Source: Bryobacter sp.
Lineage (GTDB): Bacteria; Acidobacteriota; Terriglobia; Bryobacterales; Bryobacteraceae
Direction of reading: 5' to 3'
Assembly (NCBI GenBank): GCA_022843625.1
Contig: JALHNH010000016.1
Span: forward strand, 62,001-126,000
Length of the DNA: 64,000 nt
Shown here: piece after piece, positions 1 through 8,572 of the stretch
How positions within the stretch are numbered: position 1 is the stretch's first letter
How the letters are laid out: every line of letters begins with the position of its first letter
The notes under the pieces: model-generated
Databases searched by the model: none
Told to the model about the DNA's origin: nothing
Seen by the model: only the letters and a program-made list of their open reading frames with translations
Made by a program: the position numbers and the translations under genes

Positions 1-1
1 T

Positions 2-799
2 GCATTGATGCAGCACCCGAATTTGCTCGGGATTTATCTCGCTATATTGGTTCCTCTGGCTTTAGCTTTGCTGTTACTTCGCACAAACAGGATCTATAAG
101 CTGATCTTTTTATTTACCGTACTTGCCGGGATTCCGGGTATGGTAGTTACTCTTTCCCGGTCAGCCTGGCTCAGTTTTTCGCTGGCCTGTCTACTCATCC
201 TTGTATTCTTGATACTCCATCATGGCATCCGGCGAAGAGCCCTTTATCTGACCTGCGCGCTGACGGTGCTTGGCAGTATCACTCTAGGAGTTTTTTCCGG
301 CCAGATATTAAAACGCCTTTTCGAGAGCAAGAATGACGCCACAATCGGTCGTGAGGTTTTTAAGGAGGATGCACGGCGAATGATCGATGCAGCTCCTCTT
401 TTGGGCCATGGGCTAAACACCTATGTAATCCAGTTGCCGCGGTTTACCAGGGTTTCCATGAAGTCCTACGGCACCTGGCTACCGCCCGTCCATCACATCT
501 TTTATCTCTGGTGGGCTGAGACCGGTGTTATCGGGATGATGCTGTTCATCTCACTCTGGGCGTGGGTGATCTACGAAGCCCTGCAAAACTTGCGCATTCG
601 CGATCAACTTCTCTTTACTTTGAATGCTGCATGTCTGGCTGCCATGATTGCTTTAATTCCCGACTCCTTCCTGAGCTTCACTCTACGAGTCAACAGCATG
701 CTACGTGTATTCTGGGTCTTGGCGGCGATCATTGTTGCAATCCGCTATTTGCGATTGCGAACGGAACGTGAATCCCTGCAAGGCCACCCAAATGGATAG
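2..799 (+). CDS. O-antigen ligase / Wzy-type polymerase family protein, 5' end outside window
   Basis: This is the C-terminal part of a polytopic inner-membrane protein. The reading frame is open from the first complete codon, so the true start lies upstream. The family motif HPNLLGIYLA is followed by several hydrophobic segments. SRSAWLS matches the conserved Arg-Ser-Trp region, and GHGLNTYV and HHIFYLWWAETG match the large periplasmic loop of Wzy_C/O-antigen ligase proteins. Such proteins polymerise lipid-linked repeat units or ligate glycan to an acceptor on the periplasmic face. It heads a run of polysaccharide genes and overlaps the flippase gene by 8 nt, which suggests co-transcription. 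Whether it is a polymerase or a ligase cannot be told from sequence. Confidence 0.8.
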   Translation, partial: ALMQHPNLLGIYLAILVPLALALLLLRTNRIYKLIFLFTVLAGIPGMVVTLSRSAWLSFSLACLLILVFLILHHGIRRRALYLTCALTVLGSITLGVFSGQILKRLFESKNDATIGREVFKEDARRMIDAAPLLGHGLNTYVIQLPRFTRVSMKSYGTWLPPVHHIFYLWWAETGVIGMMLFISLWAWVIYEALQNLRIRDQLLFTLNAACLAAMIALIPDSFLSFTLRVNSMLRVFWVLAAIIVAIRYLRLRTERESLQGHPNG

Positions 800-2240
800 G
801 CCTGATTCAAATCTTCGACGCAAAGCGTTCGTCAATACGGCCGCCCAGATTTTGGGAAGGGTATTTGCTTCCTTTGGACGGCTTGCCGTCGGGAGTCTGA
901 TAGTACGGTCATCCGGTCGCGAAATCTTCGGTGAATATGCGCTAGTTCTTACCCTGGTTGCATTGTCGGAGTGGGTTCTTGACTTCGGGACCGGCGACGT
1001 TTTCGTACGAGAAGCCTGCAGTGCCCCCGAGCGTCGAGATCACCTGCTTCGCGTGCTTACGGCCACCAAAGCAGTTCAGTTGCCGATGGCTGCACTCTTG
1101 CTTTCTGCAGTTTGTATCCTCGCTGGCTACAGTAGAAATGTCGTTGAGGCAGTGGCCCTTGCCAGTATCAGTCTTCTCTTTTCCGCTGGCATTTCAATCT
1201 ATCGGGTACTTTTCCGGTCAAGGTTGACCATGCAGTTTGAGATCATTGCCGAACTCATTTCAGTAGCTGTTATGATTGCAGCGACCTATTTTGCGACTCA
1301 GGTTCAGGCGTCTCTTTCTTCGCTTGCTCTTGTGTATGCCGGTTCACGTGCCCTGATGTTTTTCATCTGTACGGTATTGGCTTTGCCCCAATTCCGGCTC
1401 TCAATGTTGGGTGTGCAGTGGCATGAAATCGTTTGGGGCCTCAAATCCTCGTGGGCGATTGGTGCTGCGGGCTTTGGAATGATTTTCTGTGACTCTCTTG
1501 ATTTCTTGCTTCTCCCCCGATTTGCCTCCCTTTCCGATCTTGGATACTACTCTGGCGCACAAAAGCTGGTGTGGCCGCTTTTGGTCCCGATGGCTGCCAT
1601 TGGTTCTACGCTCTTCTCAGTGTCAGCCAGCTATTGGCCCGACCAGAGACTTCGTTTTTATGCGGCGTGCCAGCGCGGAATCAGCATAGTGCTCGCTTTG
1701 TCAGCATTGATTTTGACGCCTGTCTTTGCTGGTGCACCGTTTCTGATGAACCTTTTTGGCCCGGATCTTGTACCCGGGGCACCAGCGCTTCAAATCCTTA
1801 CACTTGCTGTTTTTGTCAAAACAATTTCTCTCACGCTAGGAGCGGTGTTGCCGGTTGTACATGGACAGAATCACGCCTTGCGGATTGTTGGATTTCTAAT
1901 TGTTGCCAAAGCACTCACTGTCGCCATTGCTGCAACGGCGTTTGGATATATAGGGGTGGCCTGGGGAATTTTGGGCCTGGAAATTTTGTTTGCCTCGATC
2001 GGGATATGGCTGCTTGGGTTGCTGAGTGGTTTCCGTGTCGACTGGAATTTACCCTCACGGATATTTCTCTGTGGAGTAGTCTCCGTTTTCGTAGGAATGC
2101 GAATTACCGCTATTCCCTTCTGGTCCGGCGCAAGCGCCGCTCTAAGTTACGTTCTTTTGCTGTGGGCTAGCCGAACATTTCATCAACTTGGGCTGCATTC
2201 AGAAAAGCATGAAGTCAAACTGGAACAGGCGGCAAACTGA
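792..2240 (+). CDS. Lipopolysaccharide/oligosaccharide flippase (Wzx-like)
   Basis: The 482-residue protein is almost entirely hydrophobic, with roughly 12 to 14 membrane segments. The N-terminal NTAAQILGRVFASFGRL and the loop ending GREIFGEYAL are typical of the MATE-like polysaccharide-biosynthesis (Wzx/RfbX) superfamily. The role would be moving undecaprenyl-linked repeat units from the cytoplasmic to the periplasmic face. I chose the ATG inside the end of the preceding gene because the upstream extension of the frame only covers that gene's coding sequence and has no family resemblance. The gene lies between the polymerase/ligase and two acyltransferase-like genes, which fits a Wzx/Wzy-type assembly locus. 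Sugar specificity cannot be inferred. Confidence 0.8.
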   Translation: MDRPDSNLRRKAFVNTAAQILGRVFASFGRLAVGSLIVRSSGREIFGEYALVLTLVALSEWVLDFGTGDVFVREACSAPERRDHLLRVLTATKAVQLPMAALLLSAVCILAGYSRNVVEAVALASISLLFSAGISIYRVLFRSRLTMQFEIIAELISVAVMIAATYFATQVQASLSSLALVYAGSRALMFFICTVLALPQFRLSMLGVQWHEIVWGLKSSWAIGAAGFGMIFCDSLDFLLLPRFASLSDLGYYSGAQKLVWPLLVPMAAIGSTLFSVSASYWPDQRLRFYAACQRGISIVLALSALILTPVFAGAPFLMNLFGPDLVPGAPALQILTLAVFVKTISLTLGAVLPVVHGQNHALRIVGFLIVAKALTVAIAATAFGYIGVAWGILGLEILFASIGIWLLGLLSGFRVDWNLPSRIFLCGVVSVFVGMRITAIPFWSGASAALSYVLLLWASRTFHQLGLHSEKHEVKLEQAAN

Positions 2241-2246
2241 GGCAAT

Positions 2247-2792
2247 ATGGCTATGACGTGGGCCGAGACAAAGGCGAATATTTCCGCAGATGCCACGCGC
2301 GTCGAGTTGCTAATATTCCCGGGCGGTGGCAGCGTCTGGTACCATCCCTCTTTTTGGGCGGCATTGTTTTATCGCTTTTCGCATTTTTTTTACGAGCGCG
2401 ATCGCAGACTTGCTGCCCGTTTCTTTTGGCAGCTGAACATTTTGATTACTGGAGCTGACATCGCTCCTTCTGCTGAACTTGGGCCTGGCCTACTTCTGGT
2501 TACGCCATCGGGCGTTTCGATTTTTGGCCGGGCCGGCCGAAATCTTACGTTGATGCCCTGTTCGGGGTTGGGCGGGGAAGTGGGGCGTAGGGAGGACGTG
2601 GGCGCTTCCCCCGGTCTTCCCTGGCTTGGTGACGATGTGACTTTGGAGCCTCACTCCGGAGTTCTTGGTCCCGTTCGGATCGGCAACAGGGTGCGCATCT
2701 CTGGAGGTGTGTATGTGATTTCGAATGTCCCCGACGACACAATCGTTTCGGCACATCGTATTCGCATTTTGAAAGACAGGGAGCCGAATTGA
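2247..2792 (+). CDS. Serine-acetyltransferase-like left-handed beta-helix protein, first of two
   Basis: The 181-residue protein resembles CysE/WcaB-type hexapeptide transferases. An N-terminal helical part (YHPSFWAALFYRFSHF) is followed by LNILITGADIAPSAELGPGL and imperfect hexapeptide turns (IAPSAELGPG, LGPVRIGNRVRI). In a polysaccharide locus such proteins normally O-acetylate a sugar, using acetyl-CoA in the cytoplasm. The catalytic positions look altered: where E. coli CysE has Asp-His-Ala-Thr-Gly this protein reads VTPSG, and the second His position is also replaced. A Gly-rich stretch, GLGGEVGRREDVG, interrupts the helix. It may have another acyl specificity or be inactive. The gene starts 6 nt after the flippase stop. 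Confidence 0.65.
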   Translation: MAMTWAETKANISADATRVELLIFPGGGSVWYHPSFWAALFYRFSHFFYERDRRLAARFFWQLNILITGADIAPSAELGPGLLLVTPSGVSIFGRAGRNLTLMPCSGLGGEVGRREDVGASPGLPWLGDDVTLEPHSGVLGPVRIGNRVRISGGVYVISNVPDDTIVSAHRIRILKDREPN

Positions 2793-3370
2793 CCCCCTGC
2801 ACTTGCGCCATACCCGAAGAGCATGCAAGCTGGCGTGTGCTTTTTGATTCACTTTCAGCAGATATTGAGCGGGTGCGCACATTCGCGCCCAACTATCGGC
2901 CAGAACGAGGGCTGAAGACCTCAATTAGCCTTTCACTCACTGCAAATATATCCTGCCTGATTTTCTACCGCGTCAGCCACCTGCTGTATGTGCGGAGGTG
3001 GAAGCGAGTGGCGCAAACTATTTCCTGTCTGAATTTTTTGATCCACAAGGTCAACATGCCACCGGATAGTTGCATTGGTCCCGGATGCTTTCTGCCTCAT
3101 CCTGCCGGGGTCACATTTCATGGGGTAGCCGGTCACGACCTTACAGTGTTTAGCTGCGCGTTGGTTCTTTCAGATTGCAGTTCGGGTATGAGAGCGCCGA
3201 TACTGGGGAACAACGTAACGCTTGGTGGCCACGCTGTCTTGATGGGGCCAATTGTTTTGGGGGATCGAATCAAGGTTGGTCTCGCCGCGATTGTGGAACG
3301 GGACTGCCCCAGCAACATGATAATTGTTTCCAACGCTGTAGGGCGCATGATGTCTCCCCGCACAGGCTAA
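2789..3370 (+). CDS. Serine-acetyltransferase-like left-handed beta-helix protein, second of two
   Basis: The 193-residue protein has the same layout as its upstream neighbour: a helical N-terminal region ending LNFLIHKVNMPPDSCIGPGC, then hexapeptide turns (APILGNNVTLGG, GPIVLGDRIKVG). Unlike the neighbour it keeps a His in the FLPHPAG turn, where CysE has its catalytic His, but the second CysE His position reads RAP. The start is a TTG overlapping the upstream stop (TTGA); no ATG or GTG was found near the expected N-terminus, so translational coupling is likely. The stop overlaps the stop of the convergent glycosyltransferase by 4 nt. Likely a sugar O-acetyltransferase; the substrate is unknown. 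Confidence 0.65.
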   Translation: MTPCTCAIPEEHASWRVLFDSLSADIERVRTFAPNYRPERGLKTSISLSLTANISCLIFYRVSHLLYVRRWKRVAQTISCLNFLIHKVNMPPDSCIGPGCFLPHPAGVTFHGVAGHDLTVFSCALVLSDCSSGMRAPILGNNVTLGGHAVLMGPIVLGDRIKVGLAAIVERDCPSNMIIVSNAVGRMMSPRTG

Positions 3371-4356
3371 AGCAGCAAAGAGCGGTGCCGGACGCTACCA
3401 GCAAGGAGTGTTCCAAACGTATAAAGGTCTCGGGGAAAGTACAGTCCGGCTCGCAGCAGTCGCAGAGGACCTTTAAGCGTTCTTGAAGGTTGTGAGCCGC
3501 GAGCTAGCAGGTAAGGCACCGACAAGAGCAGAAATCCTGGATGCAGGAGGCTGGCTAGAAGGCCTCCCAGCAGAAGAGTCAATTTGGCCTGATACTGGTC
3601 AAAAAAATATCCACCATAGTAGAACTGCCTTAATTCGGGATAATTCTTCATCAACATGGGCAAAGTGCCGAGCCTCATTTCGCAGAACCAGCGCAAGGGC
3701 TTCATTCTGAAAACTGCATGCGTGACCAGAGCATTCGCTGCAAATGAACTCTTCCATCCGGCTCGTTTTACCCGCCACGCCAGATCGACATCCTCGCCAC
3801 CAACCAGAGTTTTTGTCGGATCGGGGCTCAAATCTGTAAGGAATCCGCCAAATTCTTCAAATATCTTTCGACGGTAGAAGATGTTGGCTGTCTCGTAAAT
3901 ATGATTTTCAGTCTCGATGACAAGACTGCGATTAAAGACGCTGTGGGGTGCTGCTGGATCAGCCTGTGTGCGGCCCTGGACAAATCCCACTTTGCTGTCG
4001 CTGAACATCTTGAGCCCTTCACGAAGCCAACAAGGACTAGCCACGCAGTCGCTGTCGAGAAAGGCGAGAAAGAGGCTTCTTGAATTCCGTGCCCCCAGAT
4101 TTCTGGAAGGGCCAGGGCCTTCTGGAATCTTGGTGAAGACCCGAAGCCGACAAGTTGCTCCGCTTTGCATGGATTCGATCAGTTCAGCATTGGCTCTAGT
4201 GGGGGAACTATCCACGACGATCACTTCAAACTCACCTGGTTCCAGATCCTGAGCCAAGACGGATTCCACGGCCCTGCGTAGTAAATCTGTCTGCCCAAAG
4301 GCTGGGATTATCACAGTGACCACGAGTGAGACGTCAGATGAAGAGCACATATTCAC
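3367..4356 (-). CDS. Family 2 glycosyltransferase
   Basis: The 329-residue protein has a GT-A fold signature: VTVIIPAFGQTDLLRRAVES at the N-terminus, VIVVDSSPT, the metal-binding Asp-x-Asp in LDSDCVASPCWL, and the acceptor motif GGEDVDLAWRVKRAGW. C-terminal hydrophobic stretches (LLLGGLLASLLHPGFLLLSV) suggest membrane association. It probably transfers one sugar onto the lipid-linked repeat unit. It is the only gene in the first 16 kb that points against the others. It overlaps the upstream acyltransferase gene tail to tail and is divergent from the export lipoprotein. The alternative start two codons downstream (MCSSS) is equally possible. Confidence 0.8.
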   Translation of the reverse strand: MNMCSSSDVSLVVTVIIPAFGQTDLLRRAVESVLAQDLEPGEFEVIVVDSSPTRANAELIESMQSGATCRLRVFTKIPEGPGPSRNLGARNSRSLFLAFLDSDCVASPCWLREGLKMFSDSKVGFVQGRTQADPAAPHSVFNRSLVIETENHIYETANIFYRRKIFEEFGGFLTDLSPDPTKTLVGGEDVDLAWRVKRAGWKSSFAANALVTHAVFRMKPLRWFCEMRLGTLPMLMKNYPELRQFYYGGYFFDQYQAKLTLLLGGLLASLLHPGFLLLSVPYLLARGSQPSRTLKGPLRLLRAGLYFPRDLYTFGTLLAGSVRHRSLLL

Positions 4357-4412
4357 TGGGACCCACTATTGTACTATCGGCTGCCTGTCGAACACTTAAA
4401 GTACACTCAATC

Positions 4413-5168
4413 ATGGCTCTTTCGCGCAACGACCTTCTTCGAGTCTCAGGCACAATGCTGATGATTCTTTGGACTTCCGCCTGTGTCAGTCCTCGGGCCC
4501 AACAAGCCAAGTTGGCCCCATCGCCAATCTTGAAACAATCCAGTGTGAAATATCGCAAAGAGTACTTGCTGGTTCCGGGGGACCAGATAGAAGTAGTTGT
4601 TCGGGGTGTGCCTACAGCATCTCGATTATTGGCAATTCGCCCGGATGGGATGATCACTTTACCGCTTGTCGATGAAGTCAAAGCTGCTGGATTGTCCCTG
4701 CCGGAATTGCGTGAGGATCTCACGAACCGTTTCAAGCAAAGGCTAAAAGACCCCGAGGTGAATGTGATTGGCACACAGCTGCGGCAACCCATGATTTACG
4801 TTGTTGGGGATGTTGGAAATGCAATGTCTGTGCCGCTTCGAAATGTTGCAACTGTAGCGGAAGCTTTGACGATTGCGGGTGGGCTGCGTAGAACTGGTGC
4901 AACTCGTGATGTTGCTGTCATTCGTTTGGACCACGATGGCTCTGTTCAGGCAATCTTCGTGTCCGATAGCAAAGACGGCCAATTGGGTCCGTTGATGCAA
5001 ATGCGTTCGTTTCCTCTTGAAGCAGATGACATTATCTTCGTCCCCGAGAATGGCCGTAGCCAAGTCGTTCGGGCGCTTGATGACTTTGTCAGCCGTCCCC
5101 TGAATGCTGTTCAGGGTGTTTTTGGTCTCTATGTGAACTTCCGGCTGATACAGGCAATCGCACAATAA
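4413..5168 (+). CDS. Polysaccharide export protein (Wza/KpsD-like, Poly_export domain)
   Basis: The 251-residue protein starts with a short signal-like segment (LLRVSGTMLMILWTSAC) that ends in a plausible but non-canonical lipobox Cys. The Poly_export domain follows: YLLVPGDQIEVVVRG, then AIRPDGMITLPLVDEVKAAG. An SLBB-like domain comes next (PMIYVVGDVGNAMSVPL, VAEALTIAGGLRRTGA). Such proteins form the periplasmic/outer-membrane conduit for exopolysaccharide. I preferred this ATG over an upstream one because the longer frame would run into the divergent glycosyltransferase start and would bury the signal segment. It is 13 nt upstream of the epimerase gene and probably co-transcribed with it. 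Confidence 0.8.
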   Translation: MALSRNDLLRVSGTMLMILWTSACVSPRAQQAKLAPSPILKQSSVKYRKEYLLVPGDQIEVVVRGVPTASRLLAIRPDGMITLPLVDEVKAAGLSLPELREDLTNRFKQRLKDPEVNVIGTQLRQPMIYVVGDVGNAMSVPLRNVATVAEALTIAGGLRRTGATRDVAVIRLDHDGSVQAIFVSDSKDGQLGPLMQMRSFPLEADDIIFVPENGRSQVVRALDDFVSRPLNAVQGVFGLYVNFRLIQAIAQ

Positions 5169-5181
5169 GGGCAGTAAGAGG

Positions 5182-6177
5182 ATGAACGATTCGACACAAT
5201 GGCCAAAACTCCGAGTGCTTGTAACCGGAGGTACCGGGCTGCTTGGAAAGTCGCTTGTGGGAAAGCTGCTCGCATTGGGAGCCCGGGTGTTTGTGATGGC
5301 AAGGAAATTGCCGGGCGTAGGCCAAACTACAAGAATCCAATACGTTTTGGGCGATGTCGCAGATGCTGCGCATATGGGCGACATTCTCGCCGAAACCAGC
5401 CCTGATCTCATCTTTCATTTGGCCGCAGTCTCCCAGCCGGGATATGCAATGCAACATCCTCTTGCTGCTTTCGAAGTAAACGCTGTCGGTACGTGGCGGC
5501 TCCTTGAGGCGGTGCGAACTAGCCAGCGCACTATGCCCGTAGTAGTTGCCTCGAGCGAAGCTGTTTACCGGGAGGGAGAGCCAACTCCATTCACAGAAGA
5601 GAGTCCAGTGGCCGGTAGTTCGCCTTATGCAGCGAGCAAATTGGCTGCCGAGCATGCTGTGCAGGTTTATGCTTTAACGTATGGGATGCCAGTTTGTGGT
5701 TTGCGTACAAGCAACCTCTTTGGCCCCTTGGATCCGAATCCGAATCGACTCATTCCGTCGATCGTTTCATCCTGTTTAGAAGGCGAGTCGCCGATTCTCA
5801 AAAGCGACGGTACGCCGGAACGAGATTTTCTATTTGTAGACGATGCTGCCGATGGATATCTAGCCGCTGGTTGTGCCCTTCTTCAAGGACGGCTTGGCGG
5901 ACAAGTACTTAACGTATCGTCAGGTGTCGCCATCAGCATTCGTTCGTTAACAGAAACAATACTGGCCTTGACTGGTCATACTCACCTAAAGCCAATCGTC
6001 CTTGGATCTGGAGCTTCTGCTCCTTCCAGGCGTTGTTCCAGCTCTGCGAAGGCTCTAGCCCTTCTTAGGTGGCAGCCACAACAGTCCTTAATGCAAGGAC
6101 TCGAGAAAACTATTGCCGCCTTTGGCCTGGCGGCAGAATCAACTTCCGCGCTTCGAGCGCAACTGGGAGAACTATGA
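5182..6177 (+). CDS. NAD(P)-dependent NDP-sugar epimerase/reductase (extended SDR)
   Basis: The 331-residue protein is an extended short-chain dehydrogenase. The Rossmann motif TGGTGLLG is at residues 15-22, SSEAVY provides the catalytic Ser/Thr region, and Tyr149-x3-Lys153 (YAASK) is the catalytic pair. DFLFVDDAADGY is the usual C-terminal family signature. It belongs to the GDP-mannose dehydratase/GDP-6-deoxymannose reductase/NDP-hexose 4-ketoreductase group. Because the next gene makes CDP-4-keto-6-deoxyglucose, the simplest inference is that this enzyme reduces or epimerises a CDP-4-keto sugar. Its stop overlaps the next start (ATGA), so the two are probably translationally coupled. Exact stereochemistry cannot be inferred. 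Confidence 0.75.
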   Translation: MNDSTQWPKLRVLVTGGTGLLGKSLVGKLLALGARVFVMARKLPGVGQTTRIQYVLGDVADAAHMGDILAETSPDLIFHLAAVSQPGYAMQHPLAAFEVNAVGTWRLLEAVRTSQRTMPVVVASSEAVYREGEPTPFTEESPVAGSSPYAASKLAAEHAVQVYALTYGMPVCGLRTSNLFGPLDPNPNRLIPSIVSSCLEGESPILKSDGTPERDFLFVDDAADGYLAAGCALLQGRLGGQVLNVSSGVAISIRSLTETILALTGHTHLKPIVLGSGASAPSRRCSSSAKALALLRWQPQQSLMQGLEKTIAAFGLAAESTSALRAQLGEL

Positions 6178-7319
6178 ACTGTAGTTTTGGCGATCATTAC
6201 CGCGGCAAGACCGTGCTTGTGACAGGATCGAGTGGATTTAAAGGCTCCTGGCTTGCCATTTGGCTTGAACACCTCGGTGCTAAAGTAATCGGCTACTCGC
6301 TTGAAGAGCCGTCGAATCCATCCATGTTCCGCTCCTGTGGGATCGAGAATCGGATCACACAGGAATTTGGAGATATTCGCGATCTGGACCGGCTGATCCG
6401 GACATTCCAAAAATATCAGCCTCAAATTGTATTCCATCTGGCCGCGCAGCCTCTTGTGCGACCCTCATTTGCAGAGCCCCGATACACTTTTGAGGTTAAT
6501 TTCATGGGGACGATCAATGCTCTTGAAGCTGCCCGCGCCTGTCCCTCGGTTGAGGCAGTTTTGATGATCACGAGCGACAAAGCTTATCGGAATCTTAATT
6601 GGGAATGGGGCTACCGCGAAAGCGACGTTTTGGGCGGATCAGACCCTTACAGCGCCAGCAAGGCATGCGCTGAACTTGCTATCGCGGTCTACCAGTCTGA
6701 GGCTTTCCAGCGATCGTCACCGCCAACGAGGGATCTTGCGATAGCCGCAACACGCGCTGGTAATGTAATTGGCGGCGGCGACTGGGCAAATGATCGATTG
6801 ATTCCCGATGCCGTCCGGGCAATTACGAGCGGGCAAAATATCGAAGTGCGTAATCCAACCGCGACGAGGCCGTGGCAGCATGTGCTGGAGCCGCTTAGCG
6901 GCTACCTTTGGCTTGGCGCATTGCTTGCGAAACGGCGTGAGCTTCGTGCAGCCTGGAACTTTGGGCCTGCCGATGCCGAGGTGCTGAATGTCGGCGACAT
7001 GGTTAAGGGTGTGATCGAACGATGGAATAGCAAAACTGAGGTTATCTTTCGAAGTGACGACTCAGTGAAGGAAGCCATGTTGCTGAGGCTGGACTGCAGC
7101 AAGGCTGCCCATCATCTGAAGTGGAAAGCGGCCTGGTTCGCTGACCAAACAATGGATGCGATCGTGACTTGGTACCGTCATTATTACGAAGATGGATTCC
7201 CGAATATGCATGAGTTTACGGTTGAGCAAATCGAAAAATACACGGCCAGTGCAATCCAGCAAAAAGTACTTTGGGCAATGGCGGAGTCCCGGGCAATGGT
7301 TGAAGCTGAGGTCCAATAA
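6174..7319 (+). CDS. rfbG: CDP-glucose 4,6-dehydratase
   Basis: The 381-residue extended SDR carries hallmarks of the RfbG/DdhB subfamily. The nucleotide-binding loop is TGSSGFKG at residues 17-24, followed by SWL. PLVRPSFAEPRYTFEVN, TSDKAYRN (from residue 133), YSASK (159-163) and RAGNVIGGGDWANDRLIPD are also present. It would convert CDP-glucose to CDP-4-keto-6-deoxyglucose with bound NAD. No glucose-1-phosphate cytidylyltransferase (RfbF) and no C3-dehydrase (RfbH) is visible in the window. The start overlaps the upstream stop; a longer upstream frame exists but lies inside the preceding gene. The downstream C-methyltransferase follows after 2 nt. Confidence 0.88.
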   Translation: MNCSFGDHYRGKTVLVTGSSGFKGSWLAIWLEHLGAKVIGYSLEEPSNPSMFRSCGIENRITQEFGDIRDLDRLIRTFQKYQPQIVFHLAAQPLVRPSFAEPRYTFEVNFMGTINALEAARACPSVEAVLMITSDKAYRNLNWEWGYRESDVLGGSDPYSASKACAELAIAVYQSEAFQRSSPPTRDLAIAATRAGNVIGGGDWANDRLIPDAVRAITSGQNIEVRNPTATRPWQHVLEPLSGYLWLGALLAKRRELRAAWNFGPADAEVLNVGDMVKGVIERWNSKTEVIFRSDDSVKEAMLLRLDCSKAAHHLKWKAAWFADQTMDAIVTWYRHYYEDGFPNMHEFTVEQIEKYTASAIQQKVLWAMAESRAMVEAEVQ

Positions 7320-7321
7320 TT

Positions 7322-8572
7322 ATGAATCCCCATTCATCCCTTAGCCCGTTTCGCTGCCGTGCTTGTGATTCGCCCGACACTCCCCTCCTTCTTGATATGG
7401 GCCGGCTTCCGCTTGCAAACGCATTCACCACAGGGGCAGATGACCATTCCGATGACTTCCGGGAACACTTGCGTCTGGTTATGTGCGCCAACTGCCAGTT
7501 GGTCCAGATTCGCGATGAAGTGGACCGCGACAAATTGTTTTCCTCTTACCTCTGGGTTATCGGCACGTCCGAAACCACGCGCCGCTACGCAAAGTGGTTT
7601 TCGTCAAGGCTTGCCGAACGATATCTCGCGAAAGCTGGTGCAAAGCTGGTTGAAGTTGCCAGTAACGACGGATTCTTTCTTGAACATTATCGTGAAGTTG
7701 GCTTCGACGTACTTGGAGTGGATCCAAGTAATCTTGCGGCCGAAGCTAACGAACGGGGTGTACCGTCCATTCGTGCCTTTTTTGGTCAGGAGGTAGCTCG
7801 CAGAATTGTGAGTGATCGCGGTCACGCTGAAGTGATTGTTGCCCGTAATGTGCTGGGTCACGCGAGCGAACTGCAGGATCTGGCGGCTGGCCTCAAATTG
7901 TTGCTGGCTCCAGACGGAGTTTGCGTAATAGAGAGCCCTTACGCGTATTTTCTCCGCAACGAGCTTCAATACGACACGATTTTTCATGAGCACCCTTCTT
8001 ACCTTACGGCTGGCTCGGTCTCAAATCTAATGGCACGTTTCGGATTAAAGCTTACGGATGCGACCTTTGTTCAGATGAACGGCGGCTCGTTCGTATTTGA
8101 AGTGCGCCATGCCGATTTTCCTTCGGCAACCGGTGTTCAGTCGATCATCGATTTCGAGAGTCTGATTGGGCTCAATAGCCTCGCTGGCTGGAATGAGTTC
8201 GCTCGATCGGTTGAACTGCAGCGGGAGCGTTTTGTTGGACTTCTTGCAGACCTGAAGCATCAGGGGAAACTGGTTGTTGGCTACGGTGCGGCGGCCAAAT
8301 GTATGACGATGTTGAATTACTGCAACATCACTCCTGATTTGCTTCCACTCATGGGGGACGCCAATCCACGAAAGCAGGGTCTATTTTGTCCTGGTGTTCG
8401 AATTCCTGTAGTTTCACCAGAGCAATTGATCGAAAGCCGTCCAGATTACATCATGATCGGCGCGTGGAATTTCAAGGATGAGATCATTCAGACCTTCAGG
8501 GAAAAACATGGTTATCGCGGAGGATTTATACTTCCGCTGCCAATGCCTTCGGTGGTTGAGGCGCTGGCTTAA
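7322..8572 (+). CDS. NDP-hexose C-methyltransferase (TylC3/NovU-like, zinc-binding N-terminus)
   Basis: The 416-residue protein has the three-part layout of sugar C-methyltransferases. An N-terminal zinc site is formed by Cys12, Cys15, Cys55 and Cys58 (CRAC and CANC). The SAM-binding motif LVEVASNDGFFL lies around residues 109-120, with an acidic GVDPS turn. The C-terminal Methyltransf_14-like domain begins near VGYGAAAKCMTMLNYC. Family members methylate carbon 3 of 4-keto-6-deoxy nucleotide sugars. Beside a CDP-glucose 4,6-dehydratase it suggests a branched 3-C-methyl-6-deoxyhexose. The stop overlaps the next start by one base (TAATG). The carbon position is inferred from the family and not shown here. 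Confidence 0.8.
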   Translation: MNPHSSLSPFRCRACDSPDTPLLLDMGRLPLANAFTTGADDHSDDFREHLRLVMCANCQLVQIRDEVDRDKLFSSYLWVIGTSETTRRYAKWFSSRLAERYLAKAGAKLVEVASNDGFFLEHYREVGFDVLGVDPSNLAAEANERGVPSIRAFFGQEVARRIVSDRGHAEVIVARNVLGHASELQDLAAGLKLLLAPDGVCVIESPYAYFLRNELQYDTIFHEHPSYLTAGSVSNLMARFGLKLTDATFVQMNGGSFVFEVRHADFPSATGVQSIIDFESLIGLNSLAGWNEFARSVELQRERFVGLLADLKHQGKLVVGYGAAAKCMTMLNYCNITPDLLPLMGDANPRKQGLFCPGVRIPVVSPEQLIESRPDYIMIGAWNFKDEIIQTFREKHGYRGGFILPLPMPSVVEALA

